Shown: positions 1 through 10,176 of the stretch, one piece after another
How the letters are laid out: every line of letters starts with the position of its first letter
Numbering within the stretch: the first letter of the stretch is position 1
NCBI RefSeq assembly: GCF_011745365.1
Contig: NW_024468914.1
Location: 2,254,001-2,318,000, forward strand
Reading direction: 5' to 3'
DNA: 64,000 nucleotides
DNA from: Cryphonectria parasitica EP155
Taxonomy: Eukaryota; Ascomycota; Sordariomycetes; Diaporthales; Cryphonectriaceae
The notes under the pieces: model-generated
Told to the model about the DNA's origin: nothing
The model's database searches: none
Seen by the model: the letters and a program-made list of their open reading frames with translations, nothing else
Program-made: the position numbers and the translations under genes

Positions 1-3000
1 GCGGCCCAGTGTGGCTGGGGACTGCGCTTGTCCAGGATGGTCTGGGCGGCCGCGATGTGTTCGAGACCTGTGGTTTTGAGGATGTTTTCCTCGTCGCCTG
101 CTGAAGGGGAGGAGGAGGAGGAGGAGGAGGAGGAGGAGGAATTGCTACTGCTGCTGCTGCTGTTGTTGTTGTTGTTCTTGTCGTCGCCACTCCCATTGCT
201 ATTGCCATTGCCGTTGCCGAGGGCGAGTGCGAGGCCGCAAAAGTGTGCATGGTAGATGTGGCCCTCGGCCTGGAGCTGAGGGCGGTCCGTCTCGCTGGCA
301 AGCCTGACGAGGTCCTCGCACTGGGCCGTGTTGCGGGCAAAGTCCACGCTGATGTCTGCATGTTTCCAGGCGCACGAGGCGGTGTCCTTCTTGGTCCGCA
401 GGTCCAGGAAATCAGAGAGGACGGTGAGGTGGCAGCGCAGGAGGAGCGAGGTGGCGAGCAGGAACCCGCGCAGCTGGATGACGGAGGAGTCGAACGTGAA
501 AGAAGAGGAGGAAGAGGAAGAAGAAGAGTCCACGGTCTTGTTGCTGTTGGCGAACCGCACGAGGTTGGCTACCTTTTGAAAGGGCTGCTCCTCGGCCCTG
601 ACTCTGCCCCGGAACGTGACAATGTCCCTGTGCAGCCTGATGAGCTCGGTATACCGCTTCTTCCCAACCCACTTCCCCAATTCCCGCAGCTGGTCCTGAG
701 CAGAACCCTTCAGCGCAAACCGGCCAGGCATGTAGTCGAGAATCTGCGCGGCGATGTCCTCGGCAGCAGCGGCAGCGTCGCCCTTGCCCTTTTCCCCGTT
801 CTGCTCTTGTTGCTGTGCTGCGAGGTTGTTCTGGAGGTCCAGCAGACGGCCCGCCAGCTGATGGTGTTGGTGTTCGGACCAGGAGATGAACTTTTTGGTG
901 GCCTCGTCCAGCAGGGCGCGGCGGACGATGCGGCCATACCTCGGAATGTCGCGGAGAGAGCCGCGGCACTGCGGGCAGGTCTTGAGCTGGCTGCGTCCGT
1001 CCATGGAGAAGGGCTCCAGGGGCTTCCTGATGGCCACAGGGCCGCCGTCCTTGTCGTCGAGGACATAGTGCTCGCCCATCAGCATCTGGCCGTCCATGGA
1101 GGACCGGGTCAGGAAGTGGCCGCAGCTGGCAAAGACGCAAGGGTCGTCATTGAGGTCAATGTCCTTGTACTCGCTCAACAGCAGGTAATCCACAACCGTG
1201 GCCAGGATGTCGTCTGCGCCGCACTGCTGGCAGTACTCCTCGGCAGGACAGGCCTCGCCGCACAGAGAAGGACACTGGTGTCCACAGGCCAGCGTCAGAG
1301 GGCAGCGCCGGGAACAGGGCACCCAGTCACAAGGCGCGGCGCAGGGCATGGTGCATCTCGAGTGTGGACAGCGGGAGGCACAGTCCTCTGCGGCACAGGG
1401 GGTGCATGGCTCGTGGCAGGCCTTGCTGCAGCGGGAGTGGCTGCACCGCACCTCGCAGGGCTTGGGGCACGGTGGACACTTTTGCTGGCCGTGACAGGTT
1501 GCTATGCAGCTGTGAGGACATGTCGAGTAGTTTCGCCCACAAGCCTGCCTGCAGGGGCCATGATCCGTCGCGATCTTGGAGAGATGGTCGTCCTCGACCT
1601 CGCGCCGGTTGCACTGGACACAGGGGCGTCGACAGGTATGGCCACAGGGGAGAACGGCGCCACACTGCGCTGGGCATTTGAAACCAGGCCGGGTTATGTC
1701 GATGTGGCACTGCATCTTGACTGTATGCGCACACCCAGGAATCACGCGCTCCACCTCCTGTCGGCACTTGATGGCTGCGGGGTTTTGCGTCTCCCAGCAC
1801 TTTGCAGACGTGACCGTATGATCACAGCGCGGGAGGGCAAGAGAGAGGCTGCGCAGAACAACGTTGCATTTCTCCTCGCACGGGTCGCCACATTCCTTGG
1901 GACAGGCGTGGTAACAGCCATCCTTGGGTCGGGGGCAGGGCTTGTGGCACTTGATGGCCTGGTGGAGGAGGTCCGAGTGACATCGACCGTAGCATGCATG
2001 GCCGCAGTCCAGCCGCCGGTCACAGGGCAGACGACAGCCTCCATCAGGCGAGAAGATGGCAAAATCGTCTGGGCTCGAGACTTCGATGCGCGTGGCAGGG
2101 TGGCGAGGACACTTGAGTGCCAGGGCGGTTCCGAAGTTGTCGTTTGCCTGAAGCAACTTGATAACCTGCTCCCACATGGCCACGCTCTGGTACGTCTTTG
2201 CGTTGCCCAGGATATAGCATCCATGCTTTGCGCGCGACAACAGAACATTGATGCGGTTCGAGGTGCTGAGAAACCCACACCTGTTCTCCATGTTGCTACG
2301 CACCAGCGAGATGATGACCACCTTGGCCTCTTCGCCCTGAAAATTATCGACAGTGGCGAGCCTGATACTCTTCAGGAGGGTCGACTTTCCGACGGTCGTT
2401 GCCACCGCCTTGGTCTCCTCCTCTGCCTCATTGAGGCCCTCCTCGTCGAGTGCCTGCAGGTCGCGCTCGTCAATCTGCACGCAAAAGGAGGCTTCCGTCG
2501 CCAGACGTCTGCGCAATTTCTGAAGCTGACCAGTATAGGGCGTCAGGACGGCGATATCCTCCGGGTCATAGTTCCCCTGCTTCACCACATGCGAGACAAG
2601 CGCGGCAGCCATCTCGACCTCGAACTCGTTGGACCGTGATGTGTCATGAGGCTCTCCTCCCTTCGCGTGCTGACCATCCTCAAGATGCTCGTGATGCAGC
2701 CAGAACAAGCGACGGTCCATGCCGACCACCTCTGGGTAGCTCTCGACGTGCGATGCATCCTTCAGGTTGCTGTAGAGCGTAGAGCGCACCATTTCGGCAA
2801 TGGAAGGGTGCATGCGCCTCTGCGTCGCCAAGACACTGACTGGTAGTTTCTGGTCCTCTGAATGTTGTGGACAGACCAGGCGCTCAAACAGCGACGTGTC
2901 GAGCGAATACTTGAGCCCCTTGGGGTTCGTGCTCTGCAGGTCATAGTTCTGAATCTGCGGCCGGAGCTGCAGGTGGTCGCCGATGAGGATCAGCTGCTCG

Positions 3001-5957
3001 ACAGAGGGCAGCAGCGCCGTCAGGACATGCGCCTCGAGAACCTCGCCGGCCTCCTCGCAGATGACCACCTTGGCCCGCACTTTTCGCATCATGTCCACCT
3101 GGCGCGCCAGACCCGTGGTGGTCAGGCCGATAATATCCGCCTGCTGCAGGCAGCGCAGGTCCTCCTCGTCGCGGATGGTGTTCCTGAACGTCCTGGCCTC
3201 CTCGTGTTCGCGGTGCAGCGCCATGATCTCCTTGAAGACGGGGTTTCGGATGCTCTTTTGCCACTCTCTGTGGATAATCTGACGTTCCAGGTGAGTCATG
3301 TCGTTGAGACGGGTCCTCTGCAGGTCCGCCAGGTCTCTCGGTGGGGGGTTGTTGTTGTGATTGTGTCCAGGGCCTGGTGGCGGTGGTCGAGAGCCACCTC
3401 GGAGCCAGGTCTCGACAACCTTGCCAGGCTTGCTGCGTCGTGTCACCGTCTCCCACTGTCCACCACCACTGAGGACATCACCACGGGAACCATCGTCCGC
3501 AGCAGGGCCAAACAGCTCTTTGTGAAACACCGGATGGTTCATCTCCAGATAATTTCCCATGGAAGATGCAGAATCGCACTGATCAAGCGTGCGCAGGCAC
3601 TTCTTCATCTCCGTCTCCGCCGTCCTCATCTTGCGCGTCTGCCCACCTATGATATACGTCTCGGTCCGCGTAGCCGCCACAGCCGACTTGTCCGCCACGG
3701 CGCGCAGGTTAAAATTCTTGAGCCGCTCCGACTTGGAGCTGGACCCGATCCGCAGGATCCCCTTGATGCCGTCGTCCAGGAGGTGCTCGAGAAGCTGGTC
3801 CAGGGCGTGGTTCGTGTAGCAGACGCAGATAATAGGGCCGAGCTTGGCCTTGGCCTTGTTGGCGAGGAGGACCCGGATGATCTTCTCGCCCGTGTACGAC
3901 TTGCCTGTGCCGGGAGGGCCCTGAATGAGCGACAGCTCGCGCGTGAGCGTGTTGAGCAGGGCCTCCGACTGGGTCTCGTCCAGGCCAGTATTCTCAGAGA
4001 CTTCCTCGATGGACGGCATGTGTTGACCCGGCCTGACTGACAACGGAGACAAACCACCTGAGTTTAGACACTTGAGGTCGTACTCGAACCCAGCCGCGCG
4101 AGAGAACAGAGGCGGAGCCACGCGGCTTTCGACTCTTCGTAAAGGAGGAGGAGAAGAAGAAGGCGTGTCGGGCGCGATCAGGTGGGTGAAGGGCAGGTCG
4201 GGCTTCCGAGAGAGTTTCTGGAGGGCCTCCAGGGTGTGTTTGAAGGATGCCAGCAAGACGCCAGGGAACTCGACCAGCTGGCGAGGCCGTGGTCGGCCGA
4301 TGTCTTTGTACCAACGCAGAGTCTGCTGCATCTCGACTCGAGAGGTGCCGACGAGGTTCAGCTTGACGAAGAGGTCCTCGCGACTGTAGCTGAGGCTCAG
4401 CGGCTTCTCCTTATCTTCCTCTTGATAGAAAGGAGGAGGAGAAGATGGTTCTCCTCTCTTACGTGCCGACGTCTCCTTCTGTGACGCAGAGCGGACGGTA
4501 GACCGCGCCACGACATAGAACTGGGCCGCGCCGGCGCGATCAATCACACACGTCAGGGCACCAGCCTGAAGTCTCTTGCACTGCTCCCACCACCTGTTTC
4601 TTGCCGCATCGCTCATCTTCTGTACGATCTTGGGCTGGCTGCACCGCACTGTCAGCTCCAGACCATTGTTCTTGTCGATATCGACGCTGTGCACCACGGC
4701 ATCGTCGTAGGCGGTCGTCTGGGCACTGTTCTGGTTGTGTCTTTTATTGCTGTTGATGTTGTCACGAGTGCCCTGGAGCAGTTCGAAGACGGCATCGCGG
4801 AGCTGGCCGACGGTATCTTCGCGCAGGAGGCGGAATTCCCGATCCAGACGGCCACGGATGCCAGGGAGGTGCCATTGCGACGAGTCGGTAGTAGGCAGAT
4901 ACTCCTTGCGCGGTGAGGTGATCTCTTCACTCGTGGGCATGATTTGGATGGAGGCGATCTCGGCATGATCATTGTCGTGGCGAGGGCCGTCGGGGGAAAG
5001 CTTGCCTGGGAGGTCTCGTCTGAGCTTGAACGACTCGGATGGGCCGGCTGGGTCGCCGGCAGTCGCAGGAGAAGATTCTGCTAGGTTAGCTGTGGCCATC
5101 ATCGTCTTTCCAACGCCCAAACGTCGCTGTAGATAGTCGAGATACTTGGTTGCTCGCAGGATGCATGCCTCATCGTTCTTCTCTCCCGGTGTGGCTGAGA
5201 GGGTCGTGAGGATGTTGGAGAATTGCTCCACGATATGGTGAAACCTTTCGTTCAGTACATTGGTCGTGTTGCAGTCGAGCACCTTGGACAGCACCGTGAG
5301 CGACAACTCCAGGACCGTCCCCTGGGCGAGGTCACCCACAGGCAGGCCAGGCCAATCCATGACGAGCTGGGTGATGAAGCCGAAGAGCCTGTCCATTCGA
5401 GTCGCGTTGACCCCGACAAGGAATGAGTAGATGGCTGCCACCTCCTGCTCCAGGACGTTGGAGTCCAAAAGCCGTTCGTTGGTAATGAGGCGAAACATGG
5501 GCGAGATCTGCGTCTTCCACAACTCCACCCTGATGGAAGAGGAGTCGGCATCGGTAGCTGCTGCTGCTTGGACGATGTGCGTGCTGGAGACGGCCTTGAT
5601 GAAGTTGAGCCCGGCATCGCCTGCCAGCAGCTTGACGGCCTCCTGCGAGATAGCAATGTCTCCCTCCATCAGGGCGAGGCTGAGCTCAAAGAACAGGCTC
5701 ACTGTGTCATAGGGCACATTGGATGACTCTTCACCGCGCGCGAGAATTCGCTTCCAGGCGCGAAGCTTGTTTCCGCCCATTACTTGTTGGCTTTCCTGCT
5801 CCGGCCTGTCATTGTTGTGATTTCGATGATGATGGCGTCGCTGCTTCTGATGGTTGTCTGATAGGTCGTGAGAGAACTTGCACTTCTGTCCATATCCACA
5901 GCTGCCTGTCCTCTGAAAGGAATGACAGGGCCGTCGTGCATGGCGGTTGGGATCCAT
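1..5957 (-). CDS. CCCH / SF1 helicase / NFX1-type zinc finger protein (C-terminus off window)
   Basis: One uninterrupted frame runs from an ATG at 5957 to the left edge, about 1985 codons, so the C-terminus is missing. It opens with a CCCH finger of spacing C-x8-C-x5-C-x3-H (C11, C20, C26, H30). A long alpha-helical region of unknown function follows. The superfamily-1 helicase core has Walker A GPPGTGKS (680-687), a DEAD-like motif II CEEA (967-970) and motif VI SRAKHG (1241-1246). A cysteine-rich block of NFX1-type fingers with repeated CGH and CxxxC units spans roughly 1305-1580. Near the visible end, Ser/Asn homopolymers (about 1926-1955) are encoded by GGA and TTG trinucleotide runs. The family is annotated in fungi as NF-X1 finger and helicase protein and is related to ZNFX1 and Hrr1-like RNA helicases. 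An RNA-binding or RNA-silencing role is inference. The frame stays open upstream of 5957 without another ATG, which fixes the start. Confidence 0.93.
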   Translation of the reverse strand, partial: MDPNRHARRPCHSFQRTGSCGYGQKCKFSHDLSDNHQKQRRHHHRNHNNDRPEQESQQVMGGNKLRAWKRILARGEESSNVPYDTVSLFFELSLALMEGDIAISQEAVKLLAGDAGLNFIKAVSSTHIVQAAAATDADSSSIRVELWKTQISPMFRLITNERLLDSNVLEQEVAAIYSFLVGVNATRMDRLFGFITQLVMDWPGLPVGDLAQGTVLELSLTVLSKVLDCNTTNVLNERFHHIVEQFSNILTTLSATPGEKNDEACILRATKYLDYLQRRLGVGKTMMATANLAESSPATAGDPAGPSESFKLRRDLPGKLSPDGPRHDNDHAEIASIQIMPTSEEITSPRKEYLPTTDSSQWHLPGIRGRLDREFRLLREDTVGQLRDAVFELLQGTRDNINSNKRHNQNSAQTTAYDDAVVHSVDIDKNNGLELTVRCSQPKIVQKMSDAARNRWWEQCKRLQAGALTCVIDRAGAAQFYVVARSTVRSASQKETSARKRGEPSSPPPFYQEEDKEKPLSLSYSREDLFVKLNLVGTSRVEMQQTLRWYKDIGRPRPRQLVEFPGVLLASFKHTLEALQKLSRKPDLPFTHLIAPDTPSSSPPPLRRVESRVAPPLFSRAAGFEYDLKCLNSGGLSPLSVRPGQHMPSIEEVSENTGLDETQSEALLNTLTRELSLIQGPPGTGKSYTGEKIIRVLLANKAKAKLGPIICVCYTNHALDQLLEHLLDDGIKGILRIGSSSKSERLKNFNLRAVADKSAVAATRTETYIIGGQTRKMRTAETEMKKCLRTLDQCDSASSMGNYLEMNHPVFHKELFGPAADDGSRGDVLSGGGQWETVTRRSKPGKVVETWLRGGSRPPPPGPGHNHNNNPPPRDLADLQRTRLNDMTHLERQIIHREWQKSIRNPVFKEIMALHREHEEARTFRNTIRDEEDLRCLQQADIIGLTTTGLARQVDMMRKVRAKVVICEEAGEVLEAHVLTALLPSVEQLILIGDHLQLRPQIQNYDLQSTNPKGLKYSLDTSLFERLVCPQHSEDQKLPVSVLATQRRMHPSIAEMVRSTLYSNLKDASHVESYPEVVGMDRRLFWLHHEHLEDGQHAKGGEPHDTSRSNEFEVEMAAALVSHVVKQGNYDPEDIAVLTPYTGQLQKLRRRLATEASFCVQIDERDLQALDEEGLNEAEEETKAVATTVGKSTLLKSIRLATVDNFQGEEAKVVIISLVRSNMENRCGFLSTSNRINVLLSRAKHGCYILGNAKTYQSVAMWEQVIKLLQANDNFGTALALKCPRHPATRIEVSSPDDFAIFSPDGGCRLPCDRRLDCGHACYGRCHSDLLHQAIKCHKPCPRPKDGCYHACPKECGDPCEEKCNVVLRSLSLALPRCDHTVTSAKCWETQNPAAIKCRQEVERVIPGCAHTVKMQCHIDITRPGFKCPAQCGAVLPCGHTCRRPCVQCNRREVEDDHLSKIATDHGPCRQACGRNYSTCPHSCIATCHGQQKCPPCPKPCEVRCSHSRCSKACHEPCTPCAAEDCASRCPHSRCTMPCAAPCDWVPCSRRCPLTLACGHQCPSLCGEACPAEEYCQQCGADDILATVVDYLLLSEYKDIDLNDDPCVFASCGHFLTRSSMDGQMLMGEHYVLDDKDGGPVAIRKPLEPFSMDGRSQLKTCPQCRGSLRDIPRYGRIVRRALLDEATKKFISWSEHQHHQLAGRLLDLQNNLAAQQQEQNGEKGKGDAAAAAEDIAAQILDYMPGRFALKGSAQDQLRELGKWVGKKRYTELIRLHRDIVTFRGRVRAEEQPFQKVANLVRFANSNKTVDSSSSSSSSSFTFDSSVIQLRGFLLATSLLLRCHLTVLSDFLDLRTKKDTASCAWKHADISVDFARNTAQCEDLVRLASETDRPQLQAEGHIYHAHFCGLALALGNGNGNSNGSGDDKNNNNNSSSSSSNSSSSSSSSSSSPSAGDEENILKTTGLEHIAAAQTILDKRSPQPHWA
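107..176. repeat. (GGA)n then (CTG/TTG)n trinucleotide repeats inside the helicase gene
   Basis: A perfect GGA run (107-140) is followed by CTG and TTG units (145-176). On the coding (minus) strand they encode Ser and Asn homopolymers near the C-terminus of the helicase. In-frame length variation would be tolerated. Confidence 0.9.
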
Positions 5958-6945
5958 CCTGCTGTCTGGGAAAATGTGTGAATGGTCAGCTGGGTGGTCA
6001 TCTAGAATGGTCAGGCATGTGTCGATAGCCAACTAACCTCGATGGCCCTGTCTATGATTTTGATCTTAGTTGGCAGCCCAGGTAGGTAGACAAGAGCATG
6101 CGAGAGAACCATGCAGACACCAAGATGACAAGGGGAAGACCCTTGGGTATTTCTTCTCCTCACAGTGTGCAGAAGAATAATGCAAGAATTGAACAAGGGA
6201 GGCTTTTGAGATGATTCTTCTCTTGACAAGACTATGTTGTGGAAAGAAGGGTTGGTTGGAACAAGGGCAGCGAGGGAGCAGGAGAGGGAGTGATGGATGA
6301 TGGTAAGTAGGTTCTTGTTGGCCAACACAGCTCGCGTCTGGGCCAATAACAAAGACGCGAGAATTCAAGAGGGGGCAGTACCTGGAGCGGTCAACAAGAC
6401 GTGACACTGAAGTCTTGACACTACAGAACCAGGCAGCATGAAACCCAACAAAGCCCACCAGATTGGTCCCATGAGAATGTTGTTGAATTCTTAAAGAGAC
6501 CTCGAGCCGATATAACTGTTTCACAAAACGCAGGCTCTACTGGTGATTGCAGACAGCAGCTCATCCAGGATATATAGTTCACAGCATAATCATAGACAAC
6601 ACCCATTGCTGAGTTGTCGATGCTGATTATATCAGCACCCAAATCTGCAGGAGGCCTACCTGAGATGCATATTAGTTCTAGCGTTGCTACGTACTCTATG
6701 GAGACCCAAGTTGGAGGACTCATGATTGGTCTGTGTTGCTGAATCAATTCTGAGACACACAAAAAGGCTGCAGGTAATGATTGTCGAAAACACTGAATCC
6801 GAAGTAACTCAAGGGTATATTCAACGAGAACGAAATAGAAACCCAAAGAAGAGACCATGTATCTCCGTCTCGGTTGACCCATCAACATCACGTCCAACCT
6901 CACCCAGTAAGAAGCCAAACCCAACAATTAAAACCCGTGCCGCAC
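5958..6945. other. Intergenic spacer, helicase promoter side
   Basis: This 988-base spacer lies between two minus-strand genes and should hold the helicase promoter and the 3' UTR of the PEBP gene. The open frames on the minus strand (up to 168 codons near 6421-6927) show no recognisable domain and no codon bias like their neighbours. I see no gene here. Confidence 0.6.
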
Positions 6946-7570
6946 CTAATTGCTATTGAAATAATTAGCAGCCACCAGCGGCCCCAACCCCATCTTCACC
7001 ACCCAATCATCCAAACTCGTCCGCACCCGCGACATAATCCCCATCGGCTTCCCATCCTTGGGAGCAAACTTTCCTCCGTCTAGCGCAGAGCCCTCGGGCT
7101 CCTCATACAAATAGAACACGTAGCGGTGTGGCGCCACGCCCGGCGGAGGGCCAGGCGGAAGATAGTTAGCGATGAAGGGTTCGGAGGACGCAAGTGGCTC
7201 TGCAGAGGAGGAGCCCACCCGCAGGCCCGGCTGGATCCAGTGGAGGGCAGGGCCGAGGAAGCTGAAGGAGCGGCTTGGCGGGTCGAGGTCTAGACAGATG
7301 ACCGTGTAGCTCTTGGAGGGCGAGGCCGCGGGGTAGGTGATCTCGGGCGCTTCCTTGGCATCTGAGAGAGGTAGAGAGAGAGTGGATTGAATGAGCGAGG
7401 GAGCAAATTTACGTAGGACAGGGACTGGCAAAAAGGAGGGACTCACCTGCGCGCGGGACATATTGGCCTGGCTCCGTGATGTTGTGCTTGCCGACTTTCA
7501 GGCCCAGGATATTAGATGGGTCTTGCTTGATGAGTGCAAAGGCAGCCTCGACCTGTTCATTGGCTGGCAT
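6946..7570 (-). CDS. Phosphatidylethanolamine-binding protein (TFS1-like carboxypeptidase Y inhibitor family)
   Basis: Two exons, 7570-7447 and 7361-6946, are joined across an 85-nt intron with donor GTGAGT and acceptor CTCAG, giving 179 residues, a normal PEBP length. The family signatures are DLDPP (66-70), the HW pair (82-83) and the ligand-pocket block GPPPGVAPHRY (112-122). Fungal members bind anionic lipids and several inhibit vacuolar carboxypeptidase Y or modulate Ras signalling. Which of these applies here cannot be read from sequence. No signal peptide is seen, so a cytosolic location is likely. The start at 7570 gives an N-terminus of the Tfs1 type; the frame is open another 60 bases upstream only through a non-ATG codon. 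Confidence 0.9.
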
Positions 7571-8526
7571 CTTGGTTTTGCTTGCGATGTAATGATGGTG
7601 CGATTGTCCAGGGCTGGGGAGAGCGCACACAAGATGATGTGGTCACGATCAATTTTTGGAGATATAGCAGACCATGAAACGTTGCGATGACCTGGGCGAG
7701 GAGCTGGCTTTTGATCAACCCCACCTGCAAGGGAGCAGCGGTTATAACGGAGTTAAATATGCTCTTCGGCTTAATTCCTAGTTATAAATGTCTTTCAGGA
7801 ATGCTAAGTTGTAGAGGAGGGGGGAAAAGTAGCACGACGTATCATGGGCAAGCTTCATCGTCCAAAGTCTGTCACACCACAACGACCCCTTCTTACTCTC
7901 TCTGGAGCATCATAATTACAAACAAAACACTTTCTTGATCTAGATGAGCAATGCATCAACTTGGCTTGGATATTACTTGATCCAGATCGACTTGGTCATT
8001 GGGTTGTGAGGAACTTAGGGAGTAATATCATCACGTTTTTCGGTGCGAGATCGGCAAATTGCGGCCGAAAGTGTTCCGGAAGCCGAGACGAATATCATCA
8101 CTTGTGTTGTGGCGGGGTCGGAAGGCAGACAAGATTGGCAGCTTGCCCGGGTTCTTTAATCATGTATCTCCTGCGCCCAGTGATAATTTTACTAACAATC
8201 CATGATTATATTGCTTCTCTCTCTCTCTCTCTCTCTTCGGATTCCACCGATTGACTGCACCAAGGGAGTAAGTAATGGTATCCCCGACTGACAAATTGAC
8301 ATCATGGCAACGCGTGGGTGGTAATTTCACATGACAGAAGATCTGACAACGTTTCTTATGTACAAGTCTGTTCTATTGCTGTTTGACTAAAGAGACAAGA
8401 GAGAAGAGGCAGAGAAGAAATAAACAGAAAGTATCTACAGGCCAAGAAAGATAGAAGATGGTACCGTCATCCCATCCCATCCAACAACATAACAACAACA
8501 ACAACAACAAAGCCTGTTCCCCTCCC
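7571..8526. other. Intergenic spacer with CT and AAC microsatellites
   Basis: This 956-base spacer holds the PEBP promoter and the carboxylesterase 3' UTR. It contains a (CT)n run at 8216-8236 and an (AAC)n run around 8491-8510. No coding signal was recognised. Confidence 0.6.
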
Positions 8527-10176
8527 TTACAGAGACTGCTGTGTGGCGAGGAACTCATTGATGAGGGTGATGTGGTCATCAGTGGCCACAGGCACCATCT
8601 CATAGCCAGCAGGAAGGCCGTTCAGGTTCTCAGGGGCGGCCGGCGACAGGTGGAAGGTGGCGGGGCTGGAGCTGTTGGAGGCGTACCAGGTGCCCAGGGT
8701 GGTGCCGTTGGTCCAGCTGCCGCCGTCGTTGGGGTTCTGGGTCTTGATGAAGTTGGCCCAGTAGGCGTTGACGGTGGAGGCGATCTGGTAGTCGACCTCG
8801 GTCCAGCTCAGCTGGGTGCCGTACAGGTTGTTGAAGATGTAGTTGATCTCGGACATGTGCTTGGCCCCGGACCCTTCCTCGTTGTCGGCCGGCGCGTGGT
8901 CCCAGTAGTACGTGTAGATGGGCTGCGTCGACGAGTTGGCCCACATGTTGGCAAAGTTCCACGTGCCGATGAGCGACGTGTCGCGGGCGATCAGGTTCTC
9001 CTGCATGGCCGCCTGGGTGTCGTTGGATGCAGGATAGGCGGCCAGGAAGTCGGCGGCCAGCGAGCCGTACGTCGAGTTGAGCGTCGACTCGTAGCCCGCC
9101 ACGGTCGCCGTCAGGCCGTACGTGGCGCCAGACTCGTCCTTGGTGTTGCCCGTGATGACGGGCACATCGTTGCCTGGGGGCCCCGTCTGGAGGTCCTCCC
9201 AGTAGGTGGCGGGGAAGACATAGCCGTCGATGCAGCCGCGCCAGTTGGAGAAGGAGGTGAAGGTGCTGGCCTCGTTGATGTCGGCCGCCGAGACCTGGCG
9301 CAGCTCCTCGAGCGTGGTGACGTTGAGGTAGTCCATGAGCTCGTACGAGAGCTCGATCGACGTCGACATGTTGTTGTAGCCCTCGGCGAGGTCCCTGGAC
9401 TGCGGGTCGCGAGGGTCCCGGATGCCTGACTCGGCGATGGCGCCGACGACGAGACCCTTGGCCAACGGGTTGTTGAGAGTGTGGTACACCGCAGCACTGC
9501 CGGCTGACTGCCCCACGGTCGTGATCCTGTCTGGGTCACCGCCAAAGTCGGCGATATTGTCGTGGACCCACTGCAGCGCATACAGCTGGTCCAGGATGCC
9601 ATAGTTGCCCGTGGTCAGGTTTCCAGACTCCACGTACAGCTCCGGCAGGGCAAGCCAGCCGTAGGGGCCAGCACGGTAGTTGTAGGTGACCACCACAATG
9701 TCCTGCAGCGACATCTGCGACCCGTCAAACATGGTCCAGGCATTGTTGGCGCCGGCAGGGTAACTCCAGATCATGACGGGCCTCTTCTCGGCCGTGCTGG
9801 AGGCCGAGGTCCAGATGTTGAGGTTCAGGCAGTCCTCATCAGTGATGGGGTCGGCACCGCCATAAGGAGCGGTGCCGGCAGGGCAGCCAGAGCCAAACTC
9901 GCTTGCCACGAGTGTCTCGTTCCAGGACGCCGCCTTCTGGGGTGCCTTGAAGCGGTTCTCACCACCAGGGTTGGCGGCGAAGGGGATGCCACGGAAGACA
10001 GTGACGTTCTCATAGCCGTTGATGTACGAGCAGCATGTGGAGTTCAGGGCAGGGACACCCTGGATCGGACCGTAGGCAGTCTGGATGGTCTGATTATAGA
10101 GGTACTGGGCATTGCTGCCGGTGGCTAGGAGGGCCTGTGCCACTCCAGCCTTGAGGCCGGAGGAGGAGGCCTTCAT
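8527..10176 (-). CDS. Secreted type-B carboxylesterase / cholinesterase-like hydrolase
   Basis: This single-exon gene encodes 549 residues from the ATG at 10176; the frame extends upstream only through TTG. A weak hydrophobic N-terminal segment (about 8-22) ending near SNA suggests a signal peptide, and many N-x-S/T sequons fit a secreted glycoprotein. The type-B fold is shown by the EDCLNLNIW block (cysteine 116) and the nucleophile elbow GQSAGS with Ser224. The acid is Glu348 in KDESG and the base is His440 in KHMSEI. The usual HGGG or YGGANN oxyanion-hole strand reads YPAGANN (about 139-145), an unusual Pro-Ala in place of Gly-Gly. The family hydrolyses carboxylic esters such as lipids, feruloyl or xenobiotic esters; the substrate is unknown. 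It lies tandem with a second secreted esterase. Confidence 0.92.
   Translation of the reverse strand: MKASSSGLKAGVAQALLATGSNAQYLYNQTIQTAYGPIQGVPALNSTCCSYINGYENVTVFRGIPFAANPGGENRFKAPQKAASWNETLVASEFGSGCPAGTAPYGGADPITDEDCLNLNIWTSASSTAEKRPVMIWSYPAGANNAWTMFDGSQMSLQDIVVVTYNYRAGPYGWLALPELYVESGNLTTGNYGILDQLYALQWVHDNIADFGGDPDRITTVGQSAGSAAVYHTLNNPLAKGLVVGAIAESGIRDPRDPQSRDLAEGYNNMSTSIELSYELMDYLNVTTLEELRQVSAADINEASTFTSFSNWRGCIDGYVFPATYWEDLQTGPPGNDVPVITGNTKDESGATYGLTATVAGYESTLNSTYGSLAADFLAAYPASNDTQAAMQENLIARDTSLIGTWNFANMWANSSTQPIYTYYWDHAPADNEEGSGAKHMSEINYIFNNLYGTQLSWTEVDYQIASTVNAYWANFIKTQNPNDGGSWTNGTTLGTWYASNSSSPATFHLSPAAPENLNGLPAGYEMVPVATDDHITLINEFLATQQSL

Noticed and set aside
243..2639. Plus-strand open frame of 798 codons
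   Set aside because: It is the antisense of the helicase C-terminal half. It has no domain and exists because the G+C-rich coding strand lacks reverse stops.
6421..6927. 168-codon minus-strand frame downstream of the PEBP gene
   Set aside because: No recognised domain, unusual composition, and location in a 3' UTR/promoter spacer.
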